Positions 46,826-56,900 of a stretch of 64,000 nucleotides of DNA are shown here, piece after piece (the stretch's first letter is position 1; each line of letters starts with the position of its first letter). The DNA lies in the NCBI GenBank assembly GCA_964035545.1, contig OZ037772.1, forward strand, positions 2,488,501-2,552,500, written 5' to 3'. The position numbers and the translations under genes are program-made. This DNA comes from Bugula neritina. Taxonomy: Eukaryota > Bryozoa > Gymnolaemata > Cheilostomatida > Bugulidae. Under the pieces are notes generated by a model. It was given only the letters and a program-made list of their open reading frames with translations. It made no database searches and was not told the origin of the DNA.

Positions 46826-47112
46826 TATACTGCAGGTAGTAGAATCAGGCAAGCTAAAGATCATACCAGACTATCACACAGTCACTTGGTACAAATGGCT
46901 GAGGAACTCTAGGGACTGGTGTATCTCCAGACAGCTATGGTGGGGGCACAGAATACCAGCCTACTTTGTGCAGATCCAGAGGCAACCTAAGGCTGAGGTA
47001 TGACTCATTCTTCATCTTGTCTTGTGTTATTTACAGAAAGCAAGTGGGTTTAGCACAGACCTAATATTTACCACAGACTATGTTTATATTGATAAACTAT
47101 GAATTCCCTTTA

Positions 47113-47290
47113 ATGTGGCCCTTTCCGGAGTAGGTGTGGCCTTTCTAGAGTGGGTGTGGCTCTTTCCGGAGTGGGTGTGGCCATTTCTGGAGTGGGTGTG
47201 GCCTTTCTAGAGTGGGTGTGGCCCTTTCTGGAGTAGGTGTGGCCTTTCCGGAGTGGGTGTGGCCATTTCTGGAGTGGGTGTGACCCTTTC
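47113..47290. repeat. 20-21-bp minisatellite
   Basis: About eight units of GTGTGGCCTTTCTGGAGTGG type just downstream of the last ValRS exon found. Confidence 0.88.
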
Positions 47291-47566
47291 ACTGGTTTTC
47301 CATGGATCGATCTCAGATCTATATTGGTGAGATCGCTCCATGAAAAGACATCAAAGATCGATCTCAGTCGTCCATGGAAAGCCTGTGATTATATTGTACA
47401 TTGTTCATCGTAGCTCAGTGACCTCTTGACATCTGTATATTTTACATAGTCTCTTGACCTTTATATTTTGTACATAGTCTGGTGACCTCTTTACCTCTAC
47501 CCCCTCATTCACACATTTCTCATTTCTCATACATGGAAAGCCCGTGATAGTCTGGTGACCTCTTTA

Positions 47567-48247
47567 CCCCCTCATTCACTTACCGTATCGTACGCCGTAA
47601 CAGCAAAAATAAAATGGCGACGCTGTTGCATTTTGTCAACGGGTGTTCACACATTGCCGTAAAAGTACAATGCATGACGTTGAGCTGTGACCAATCATAA
47701 TAAAGCCAACTCTTGTCTGCGGTGATTTGAACGCCTTTGAATAGTATTTACAAATTATTCGCAACATTCTTGTCAAAAGATGTTATATAAATGCTATTTA
47801 CTAAATAAAAGCAATTACATGAAAAGAATCTTTTTTTTAATATATCCGTTTTTAAAATAATTGTGCAAACTAATTTAAATAATGAATATTTAAGCCGTCC
47901 AAATCATTTTTAAGTTTTTGGTTTGCTTGATTTTGTGATTAGGGAAAGCTAGATTTTTAAGCTGAGTTTAATTCAAACAAGCCGGATAAAGATTTTTTAA
48001 TCTTTTAAAACTTTTGAATTTGTTAAATTAAATCAAAAATAAGCGATTAAAATATACTAGCGAAAATGTTCTTTAAATTTTAGTACCAGATCAACTCTAC
48101 CCAATAGGAGCCTGCCGTGATTTTTTGAATCAAGCACTGCTTGATCAACGCCGCAACGTATACCAGGGTACGATTTAGCCCGGATGTTAACAAAAATTGC
48201 TAAAATTTGCTGTTACGGTGTACGGTACGGTAAGTGTGAATAGGGGG
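47567..48247. mobile_element. MITE with TTCACACTTACCGTA terminal repeats, copy 2
   Basis: The left end CCCCTCATTCACTTACCGTA is inverted relative to the right end TACGGTAAGTGTGAATAGGG. 681 bp, non-coding, collinear with 8,037-8,672. Short palindromic pieces with TTTCCATGGATCGATCTCA lie on both sides (47,293-47,390 and 48,262-48,330). Confidence 0.8.
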
Positions 48248-48428
48248 TACATCTTGTACATACACCGGCTTTCCATGGATCGATCTCAAGGCAATAAGAC
48301 CATGGAAAGACGAAAGATCGATCTGAGAAGTAGAAAAATAAATGTTCGCTAAAATGCTGTCTGCTAATAAAAATGATAAGTTATTGATAATTACTAAGCA
48401 AATTACTTATTAATTATGATAGTCATAT

Positions 48429-48734
48429 TGTGGTGGCTCGTGGAGCTACCAGCAACACAATACGCAAGGTTGCGTATTGACCCGGAACAATGTATTAGCC
48501 AATTAGCTAGGCTGTTTTATGAGTAGTAGTAGCAGCTTCGCGCTACTAGCTCAGTTGAGGATAGTGCTGTAAGTTAAATAGACGTGCGTATCATTACTGT
48601 TGTACATTAGATTTTATTATGTATTCTTGTATTAAAATATAACGATATCTACTCGACTTAACTCGGTGCAGTTTCTCTAGTGATAAATAGACTCTCTTGG
48701 TGGCACAGCAACCCTAAAACTGAAAATTATAACA
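48429..48734 (+). repeat. 5' LTR of the gypsy element
   Basis: Starts TGTGGTGGCTCGTGG and ends ATTATAACA; about 306 bp. Four bases later TGGCAGCGGTGGGA is a typical primer-binding position beginning TGG. The exact left edge is uncertain by a few bases. Confidence 0.65.
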
Positions 48735-48767
48735 GTCGTGGCAGCGGTGGGATAGTGTACATCAAAG

Positions 48768-49634
48768 ATGGAGACTGAAAATGCTAGAATGCAACCACCC
48801 CCAGTAGAAGGTGAGCGTAGAAATGCTGTTAATCCTGTAAATCGTGAGGGAGAAGAAGCTTATAGACATTGCTTGAAAGCTCCCACCTTTACTGGGTCGG
48901 AAGATGTCGAACAATTTATACAAGAATTTAGAGAGGTAATGGAGGTTGCTCAATGGCCGCATAGAGTGGCCCTTATCCAATTGCGGAGAGCGGTGACGGA
49001 GCAAGCCAAGCCATACGGAGTGGGAACGGACGTAGACGGGATACTGGCTGCGCTGCGGGCCCGTTTCGGCATCTCTACAATAGACGCTAGGACCAAGCTA
49101 GAGAGATTGTGCCGCAACCCGCGGACATCGCTGCAAGAACATGCCGCGACGGTGAAGAAGCTGGCGCAGATTGCATATAGCGATCTGCCAGCACAACACC
49201 AAGAGCGTTACACCTATGACGCCTTTGTCCAGTCACTAAACGACCTGGGCCTAAACCATCAACTACGAGCTAAAGGGATAACCAGAATAGAGGATGCCCT
49301 GAAGGCTGGAGAAGCTTACCTGTTGGCTACCCAAATGCATCGAGCACAACGGAGCCCACCAGTAGTTGGAGTCAGCGCTGCCAGGGCTACGACAGGTCCC
49401 GAAGCCCTCCCGCTGGAAGCCGAAGTGGACCGTATGGTAGAGATGCTGGGACAACTGGTAACCATTCTGGCCGGTGCTGGCCCCGGTCAGGCCCTGCGGG
49501 TGCCCCCAACACCTGTGGGGCAGGGCTGGAGTAGCGCTGATCAGGACCAGGGACAGAAAGGACGACCCCAATACCAGGGGGCGTTAAACTGTCACGGCCT
49601 GCGGACACTCTCCCTCCCCGCGGGCCGCAACTAA
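48768..49634 (+). CDS. Gypsy Gag
   Basis: 288 codons with the capsid-type retrotransposon gag pattern (TFTGSEDVEQFIQEFREVME, then LRARFG, then TSLQEHAATVKKLAQIAY). Near the end CHGLRT overlaps what looks like a degenerate CCHC knuckle read in a shifted frame (about 49,590), so the C-terminus is probably frameshifted. It forms the particle in the intact family. Confidence 0.85.
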   Translation: METENARMQPPPVEGERRNAVNPVNREGEEAYRHCLKAPTFTGSEDVEQFIQEFREVMEVAQWPHRVALIQLRRAVTEQAKPYGVGTDVDGILAALRARFGISTIDARTKLERLCRNPRTSLQEHAATVKKLAQIAYSDLPAQHQERYTYDAFVQSLNDLGLNHQLRAKGITRIEDALKAGEAYLLATQMHRAQRSPPVVGVSAARATTGPEALPLEAEVDRMVEMLGQLVTILAGAGPGQALRVPPTPVGQGWSSADQDQGQKGRPQYQGALNCHGLRTLSLPAGRN

Positions 49635-49932
49635 AGGAGTATGGTGGAACACGCCGTCGTCTGTCCGTACGGACACGACGGAACATTCCACCCGAGTGGC
49701 AGGTACCACGCAGGACTAGTAGGCCCGCACAACGGCCCAGTACCTTCTCCCTGCCACTCGCTAACCGGTTTCACCGGTTACCTCGGGAAGAGGAGCCCGC
49801 CACTGAAATGGAGCCAGAAGGCCCAGTGGAGAGCCCCAAACCCCGCCGGCACCAACCTCGCCGCCGGAAGCCCCGTAAACCACGGGTGAAACCTCCGCCG
49901 TCCTGTCAATCCAGGACAGCACATGCGGGGGG

Positions 49933-50160
49933 GTGAAAGTACAACCACATGGAGAGAGCTATTTCCTACCCGGAAAGGTGGCTGGCAACGCCGTCACTTT
50001 CCTGCTCGACTCCGGTTGTACTACCAACCTTCTCAGTCGTAGAGTCTTTGAGGCACTGCCCCGCCGGGACAGGGATAGAGTACGACCGTATACTGGAGAA
50101 CATGGCACCCTGGCAGACGGGTCATGTATCCCCTTTTATGGTATTTTATGGCAGTCCCAA
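49933..50160 (+). pseudogene. Gypsy protease, 3'-truncated
   Basis: The frame has FLLDSGCTTNLLS, the active-site region of Ty3/gypsy proteases (DSGC), then LADGSCIPFYG. After about 50,150 the recognisable sequence jumps to the pre-RT segment (VPTHLRELYE) in another frame, so the C-terminal half of the protease and the spacer are deleted. Confidence 0.75.
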
Positions 50161-51020
50161 CACATCTCCGGGAGTTATACGAGACGGCCAGTGGTGGCTG
50201 CGCGAGTAACAGAGAACGCCAAGCTATGGCTAAGTTACTACGCGATTACGGTGATGTGTTCAGCAGCGGAGAGCATGACGTGGGACTGACTGGAATTGTC
50301 AGACACAAAATACCGCTGACTGCAGGGACAATCCCCGTCCGGCAGCCCACGCGCAGGCTGGGGCCGGAGAAAGAGAAAGAGGTTAGCCGACAAGTACGGG
50401 ATCTTCTGGACCGGGGACTGATAGAGCCCGCCCATAGTGCGTGGAGCTCGCCAGTCGTACTGGTCCGGAAGAAAGACGGCAGTTGGCGGTTCTGTGTGGA
50501 CTACCGCAAACTCAATAGCGTAACCATACAGGACGCCTACCCTCTACCTCGTATTGACGAGTCATTGGATGCCCTAGCTGGCAGCAAGTACTTCAGTACG
50601 TTAGACTTGCTAAGCGGCTATTGGCAGGTTCCTCTGAGTCCCGACGCCCAAGAGAAAGCGGCGTTTATCACACGGGACGGTTTGTGGAAGTGGAAGGTGC
50701 TGCCCTTCGGGTTAACCTCCGCCCCAGCCACCTTCCAGAGGCTGATGGAACAAGTCCTTAGCGGACTCCATTGGAAGACACTGCTGGTCTACCTGGATGA
50801 TGTCATCGTAATCTCTCCAGACTTCGAGACACATGTCAGTCGTCTGCAGGAGGTTTTCGAGAGACTCCGAGGTGCCGGTCTCAAGCTCAAACCTTCCAAG
50901 TGCGCTCTATTGCAGCCGGAGGTCAAGTACCTGGGGCACGTTGTCGGTCGAAACGGCGTGGCAACGGATCCCGAAAAGGTACGGGCGGTAGAAGACTGGG
51001 TCACCCCCCCCAAGACTTGA
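50150..51020 (+). pseudogene. Gypsy reverse transcriptase
   Basis: Contains the RT series: LLDRGLIEPAHSAWSSPVVL, KKDGSWRFCVDYRKLN, FSTLDLLSGYWQV, LPFGLTSAPATFQ and the catalytic LVYLDDVIV. Copies element RNA into DNA. The frame breaks at a run of eight C (51,004-51,011), after which the connection domain continues in the next frame. Confidence 0.9.
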
Positions 51021-52675
51021 CCGGACTCCGGGCTTTCTTGGGGCTGGTAGGGTATTACAGGCAATACATACCAGACTTTGCGGGCATAGCCCAGCCGTTA
51101 AACCGGCTCACCGCAAAGGGAGTGACGTGGCAGTGGACCCCAGTCGAACAAGAAGCGTTCGACCGCCTCAAGGGCTGCCTACTAACGGCGCCCATCTTGG
51201 CCTACCCAGACCCCACTCTGGAGTACATCCTCGACACGAACGCCAGTGACCAAAATGTTGGCGCTGTGCTGTCACAAGTGCAGGAAGGCCGAGAGGTAGT
51301 AGTAGCCTACTACAGCAAGTCTCTCTCACCCGCTGAACGAAATTACTGCACTACCCGCAAGGAGCTGCTGGCAGTAATCAAGTCAGTGAAGCACTTCAGA
51401 CCATACCTATACGGCAGGAAGTTCCGGCTGCGTACGGATCATGCCTCGCTGATCTGGTTGTGCAAGAGAGCAGAGCCCTCCAGTCAGGTCGCCCGGTGGC
51501 TCGAAATCCTAGCAGAATTCTCATACCGGATCGAACATCGACCGGGCAAGAGACACAGCAATGCGGATGGGTTGAGTCGCCGACCTGACGGAGGTTGCAA
51601 ACAGTGTCTCAACATCGAGAGGAGGGATGGAGGTCCCCCGCGATGCGAGTTGGAGACGCTGGCTCATCACGGAGCACCGTTTGACTGGGACCAAGGTCAA
51701 CTCAGGCAAAGAGTTGATGAGTCCCCGGAGGATGTACAAAACCTCCGCGCCAACCCTGTACTGGCCGGTAATGTTCGAGAGCTGAAGAAGCTCCAAGAAG
51801 AGCTGCCTGGAGTCGTGGCAGACATATACCGGGCCAAAAGGGAAGGGCGACGACCCAGCGAGGAACGCATACGACAGGGATGCGCCGAGTTCCGGCTATA
51901 CTGTCAGCGTTGGGACTCGCTGCGGATCGGGCAGGATGGGTTGCTAACCATCTCTCTAGTTGCCAGCGGCAGACACCCGGAAAGGAAGAGGGTAGTCTGC
52001 CCCACGGCCATCCGCCGTGAGTTGATTTGGGATACTCACAAACAGGCCCACGCAGGGGTCAAGAGAGTGATATCCAAATTACGACTCCGGTGGTATTGGC
52101 CGCAGATGGAGCGTGACGTCCGGCTCAGAGTCAAACAGTGTGAGATCTGCCAGGCCAGTAAGCATAGCCGCCCCCCTGGTGAAGCAGGATGGCGGAGGCT
52201 ATACGCTGGTAGGCCCTGGCAAGTAGTCGCTGTAGACCTGGTCGGACCAATGCCCCTGACCCCCAGAGGCAATAATTGGATCCTAGTACTAACCGACCAC
52301 TTTACTAGGTGGGCGGATGCTCTGGCTATCCCAGATGCATCAGCCCCAACAGTGGCCAGGGCGCTAGACCAACATGTATTCTGTTATTTTGGGCTTCCCG
52401 AACAGATACACTCTGATCAAGGCGCTCAATTCCAGTCTCAACTGATGAGCGACCTTTGCCACCTCTGGGGAGTAAATCAGAGCAGGACCACCCCCTACCA
52501 CCCTCAAGGTAACGGGGTGGTGGAGCGCAACAACCGGATGCTAGGTGATGCACTCCGGAGTCTCCTCCTTGGACGAGGTCAAGAGGAATGGGATACGGTA
52601 TTGCCGCAAGTCATGCGTGCATACCGTAGCACCCCACACACCAGTACTGGTGAGACCCCAAAAAAACCTCTTGAT
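51011..52675 (+). pseudogene. Gypsy RNase H and integrase
   Basis: RNase H starts at EYILDTNASDQNVGAVLSQ, where the usual catalytic Asp of the TDAS motif is Asn (AAC at about 51,238). HYSKSLSPAERNY-type and RTDHASLIWL segments follow. Integrase has the HHCC zinc motif (H...H...CEICQ), catalytic core Asp in VAVDLVGPMP, Asp in HSDQGAQFQ and Glu in GVVERNNR. A run of seven A near 52,659-52,665 breaks the frame before the C-terminal domain. Confidence 0.9.
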
Positions 52676-53195
52676 GCTCGGGAGAGAGACTCGTGTCCCT
52701 GACCATCTCACCTATCACGTTCCAGAGCAAGACAACTCGGTTCACGAGTATGCCAGTGAACTAGTGGAACGGATGAAGGCCGCACACGATATACTGCGTC
52801 AACAGCAGTGGAAGGTGCGGCACGAAGATTCCGATGAACCACCTCTCTATCAAACGGGAGATAAGGTGTGGATGGTCAATTACCGTAGGCGTCGCGGACA
52901 GGCTGATAAACTGAAGCCTAAGTTCGTAGGCCCCTACGTGGTCGCCGAGGCTATGCCCAATCATACGTACAAGATTGAGCGCTCAGGACAGGTGTCTATC
53001 CAGAATGAGTCTCGCTTGAAACCGTATTGGGCTAGTCCCGACGGAGTGGGAGAAGCCCCCCCAGTGTTAGAGCCCAGGAGGCAGACAACAACGCGCGGGC
53101 GACGGCGGCATGGATCTGAATACGAAGTGGTCATACCGCGGGAAGAAAACTTGGTGAGAGAGGAGCGGCAGCTACTCCAACATCATCACATATAA
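52666..53195 (+). pseudogene. Gypsy integrase C-terminal GPY/F domain
   Basis: Continues integrase in a shifted frame: LGRETRVPDHL, TGDKVWMVNYRRR, then KPKFVGPYVV (GPY motif) and RLKPYW. No chromodomain follows. The frame ends at a stop at 53,195 with a purine-rich stretch just before it but no 3' LTR. Confidence 0.85.
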
Positions 53196-53953
53196 AATAC
53201 TTGACAAGAACCAACCACAGCCACCTGAGTCCCACCAGCAAACACTGCTCTACCGGCCATCATCAAATTACAATATTCTCAGTAATGGCAGTCAAAAAGT
53301 ATCAAATTATTCATTTTTAAATTATCTGATGACCAAAACAACAGCAGCACTAGACTGAAGTCAAACTACAACTTATAACTCATGTGTAGCTGGAAGTCTG
53401 TACAGTTGTTAGACTGAGCACCTCTAAAATTACTGTAAAACACTTGCATAGTATACTAACTAGACATGCTGATAGGTGGGTTTGAACCCCTTTGCAGCAC
53501 CAACTCACTTAGCAGTGTGGAGTCCCTATCCTCTACTCTACCAGGTGAACCCTTGGAAAGGAAGACTGAATAGAGAGTTTACTAAGAGCTCACTGCACAC
53601 TACACAGAGTACACCTTAAACCTATACAGTATATTATACACTTTTACCTGTGCTTACATCCTGCATGTTACTGCAGCTGGAAATAAACTTATTGCAGGGA
53701 GGCAGTATTATTCACTAATATTATTATTAGCTACAAGTCATGTGATGAAGATTATAACATCTACTATCAGCATGTTACAGTCTTTACTACATAACTTTTA
53801 GCTAAAAATAACATCAGTGACTTGATAAAAACTAACAATATCATAATATATCTTATGAGTAGAAGTTGTTTACTGTTTATTAAAATATATTATTTACTAC
53901 AACATAATTATATATAAAGTAACTAAACTTACTATAATAAACAGAGTATTTAC
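53196..53953. other. Region between gypsy remnant and TRIM exon, with tRNA-like repeat
   Basis: At 53,471-53,552 (minus strand) GGTTCACCTGGTAGAGTAGAG and GGGGTTCAAACCC resemble A- and B-box elements of a tRNA, probably a SINE remnant. The terminal exon(s) expected for the right TRIM gene were not recognised here. Confidence 0.4.
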
Positions 53954-56900
53954 CTTCAAGTGAGAGGATGAGGAGAGGTCCATATGCTGTACAGATGTGA
54001 ATCAGTTCAGATGTTGGATCAAACGAAATACCAGATGGTACTGAGATGTGAGGGAACTCCCACATTAGAGTGAGAGTTCTGTTCTCCACTTTATATCTTC
54101 CCACTTTACCATCTTCAGTGAGGTCTCCTATGAGGAGAGTTGAGTCTGGGAGGATGCATACAGGTAGAGGGTTCTTTATCTCAGGAAGTGGGAACTTCTG
54201 TATTTTATTGTCAACTAGGTTATAGACAACCAGCTGTTTCTCACTCCTGTCTACAATATAGAGCAGTGAGTCGTGCTGAGCTATTCTATAGTAAGTGAGT
54301 ACATCTACTGACTGCTTGTAGAGGGAGCGAGTCTTCTCAAAGGAGTTCGGATCAAGAAGTGAGACTTCAGCTGTTTTCTCCTCTCTGTTATACGAGCAGC
54401 CAACCATCACCCCTTCAGGTTGGATTATCTCCCCCCACACTGTAGTGTTGGTGTGTTTCACTGAGCTGATAGTATGCAGAGTCTCTCTATTTATTACTTC
54501 TACACCTTCTCCTGTCCCACACACCAGATGTCCATCAGCTGAGATGTTTACTGTCCAATACCAGTCACGTACAGGAAGTCCATCAGACTGGAGAGAAGAT
54601 GGTGGCTGCAGCAGCTTCAGTCCCAGACTGTCTTCACTGTCTGCAACAACAAAATAACAATTCTATAACTTGAGAATCTCATCACCTGAGGAGGTGGGAA
54701 CAGATTTTCAAACTTAAAACTAAAAGATGTTTTAATACAAGCAGTCTGTAGTTACTACAAGTTGCTACGTGATGCACAGGTCTAAGTGAGAATATCTTGT
54801 TAATACTGACAGCAGGTAGTCAGCATAACACAGTTTAGCAGCTCACTTATACATCATAAACTCTGAAACACTGCAGGAATGTCTCATAATGTGAGAGTAG
54901 AACAAAACTCAATTCTCTAATAAATAAACTCTATCTACTTATTCTACTATTAAAATATTCAATGAAAACAATTTAACTGATTACAAGCAGAAAGTTATTT
55001 ATAGTTGGTGTTACTATTTATAGACTCCACCTACACGTTGGTACCAAGATGCTGTCTGGAAGTACACACTTCTCTATTACACCAATATCTGTAGCCTTTT
55101 CCATCTTCTCACTCATCTCTTTGTAGTCTCTCACAATCCCTGCATCATTGAACTTATCAACTGCATGTTGTACTGTGTCCAGCAGAGACTGTCTGCCCAT
55201 CGTCTTACTCAAGGCCAGCTCTATTCTATAATTATCCACTATCTGTGTGCAGCTCTTCAAATATCCATATATTTCTAGCCTCAGGTTTGTAGCTCTCTTT
55301 CTAATCTTTTCTATCTAATAAATAGTAACACAGTGTAACCACATCTGCACCTCACAACCTCTGCACTCGAAATGAAAGTGACAGATCACCCACTGAGTGG
55401 ACAATGACTCAGTCACGTGACACTCTATACACAGCAGAGAGCTAGTACATCACGTGACTAGTCTCCTCCTCCTGACACCTGTCAATCACTCAGACAGCCA
55501 ACCTCCCTGTGTGAGTGATTGACAGTTGCAGAAGGATGAGTGAGTCATCTGTATTAACAGGTTCCTCTGCACTGAGTAACATGTGATGAATGACTACTGC
55601 TACTTTTACACAGAATGATAATACTTTAATGGCCAGTTAATTCTAGTGGCAAATAAAATTCATTTCTGATTACAACTCAAAGACCAAATGCAAATTCCAA
55701 TTTCAGACGAACAGAAATAATATTACATGGCATCACCATGTCAGCATACCTGAGCGTCAGCTACAGCGTTTACTCTGGCAACCATCTTCTTCACTTCATC
55801 TTCTATTTTACTCAGTTCTTTCCAGGCATCCTTTGAGATGTCATTCAACTCTGCAACTTTCTCAGACAGAGTCTCTATTCCACCAGTCAGACTTTCTCGT
55901 AACTCACAAGACAAATCACTCAAAGATGCCAAGTCATGGGATGCTACTGTCTCCTCTGTATACATAAAATCACACTATTTATAAAAGCATTATTATAGAT
56001 ATGATATTGTACTTATTCTACACCTACTACCTGTACCTACAGGTAGATGATGTATCACTATACACATACTATGTGATAACTAGACAGTTGGTTGGACTAG
56101 AAAGATGTCAGAGGTTAGCTCATTAATCACTGCACTTGGAATGAAATAGTTGAAAAAATTAAAGCAGTGGCTCTCAACCTTGGGGAATTTCCCCTTCACA
56201 GGAAATTTGAGCTTTTTTAGGGGTTTTCATTTCTAAAATTTCACAGAGTTTGTTATCAGCTTTTTGAGCTCTTGCCTTGTGTTCCAGGTTACATGAATAT
56301 GTATAATTATAACTCTTTCATTTTATGTAGTTCATTTATTTATCCACATTACACTCTACAATCTAAGTTTACTTCTACATCCATGTGTCTAATATTCACT
56401 CTACTCTAGCTGCTACCCCTCCTACTACGAATGGAGGCTAAAAGATTTATTGAAAGTAAACAGGAAGTTTTTGTAGTCAGTAGAACTGATCGCCATAAAC
56501 TATTTACTGCATACCTAGTAGATATATTTGCTGTACTAAAAACTCTGAACCTAAAATGAATGAGTATAATCATCAACTCACTGCTTTTAATACCAGCATC
56601 ACTGCTTTCAAAGCTGAACTGAAGCTGTGGCAGACACTAATTCATGTCAAACACAAAGTGCTTTTTTCTACACTCAATGAATTATTATGAAAACAACCTG
56701 TCCAAGATTTTCTTTATAAATGAAATTACAATTTTATCAAAAAGGCGAAAACTTAATAGAAAACATTTATAAAAAGGAGGATGGTATGAAAAAGGTGAGA
56801 CACCACTGAGTTAAAGCTATGCCTATACCATCTTATCAAGGAAACAGACACTTGAAGGATGAAATATACTAAATATTCAACATAACAGTGAGAATATCAA

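Larger units (their letters stand above)
39143..46997 (+). pseudogene. VARS: Valyl-tRNA synthetase, truncated and disabled
   Basis: Twelve exons: 39,143-39,295; 39,675-39,747; 40,776-40,883; 41,035-41,161; 41,529-41,693; 41,971-42,052; 42,224-42,343; 42,648-42,801; 43,381-43,515; 45,433-45,525; 45,982-46,063; 46,836-46,997. They encode the Lys-rich N-terminus, then [50 protein letters not shown], the editing-domain start and [17 protein letters not shown], all diagnostic of ValRS, which charges tRNA-Val. Phases join except where noted. Defects: the class I HIGH motif reads HLGQ; the acceptor before 41,971 is GG, not AG; TAG at 45,455-45,457 is in frame; the exon(s) between 43,515 and 45,433 are missing and phases there do not fit; everything after about the middle (including KMSKS and the anticodon-binding domain) is absent. 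A functional copy must exist elsewhere. Confidence 0.85.
48429..53195 (+). mobile_element. Ty3/gypsy LTR retrotransposon, degraded and lacking the 3' LTR
   Basis: 5' LTR, primer-binding site, gag and PR-RT-RNase H-integrase follow in order on the plus strand. No second copy of the LTR follows the integrase. GC content and codon use differ sharply from the AT-rich surroundings. Several frame breaks and an internal deletion between protease and RT show it is inactive as assembled. Confidence 0.93.

Noticed and set aside
48429-53195. Gypsy element as the polymerase donor for the tandem element
   Set aside because: LTRs, primer sites and capsid sequences are unrelated and this copy is broken; no evidence of a link.
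53471-53552. Candidate functional tRNA gene
   Set aside because: A- and B-box-like segments exist but the acceptor and anticodon stems do not pair well; more likely a SINE remnant.
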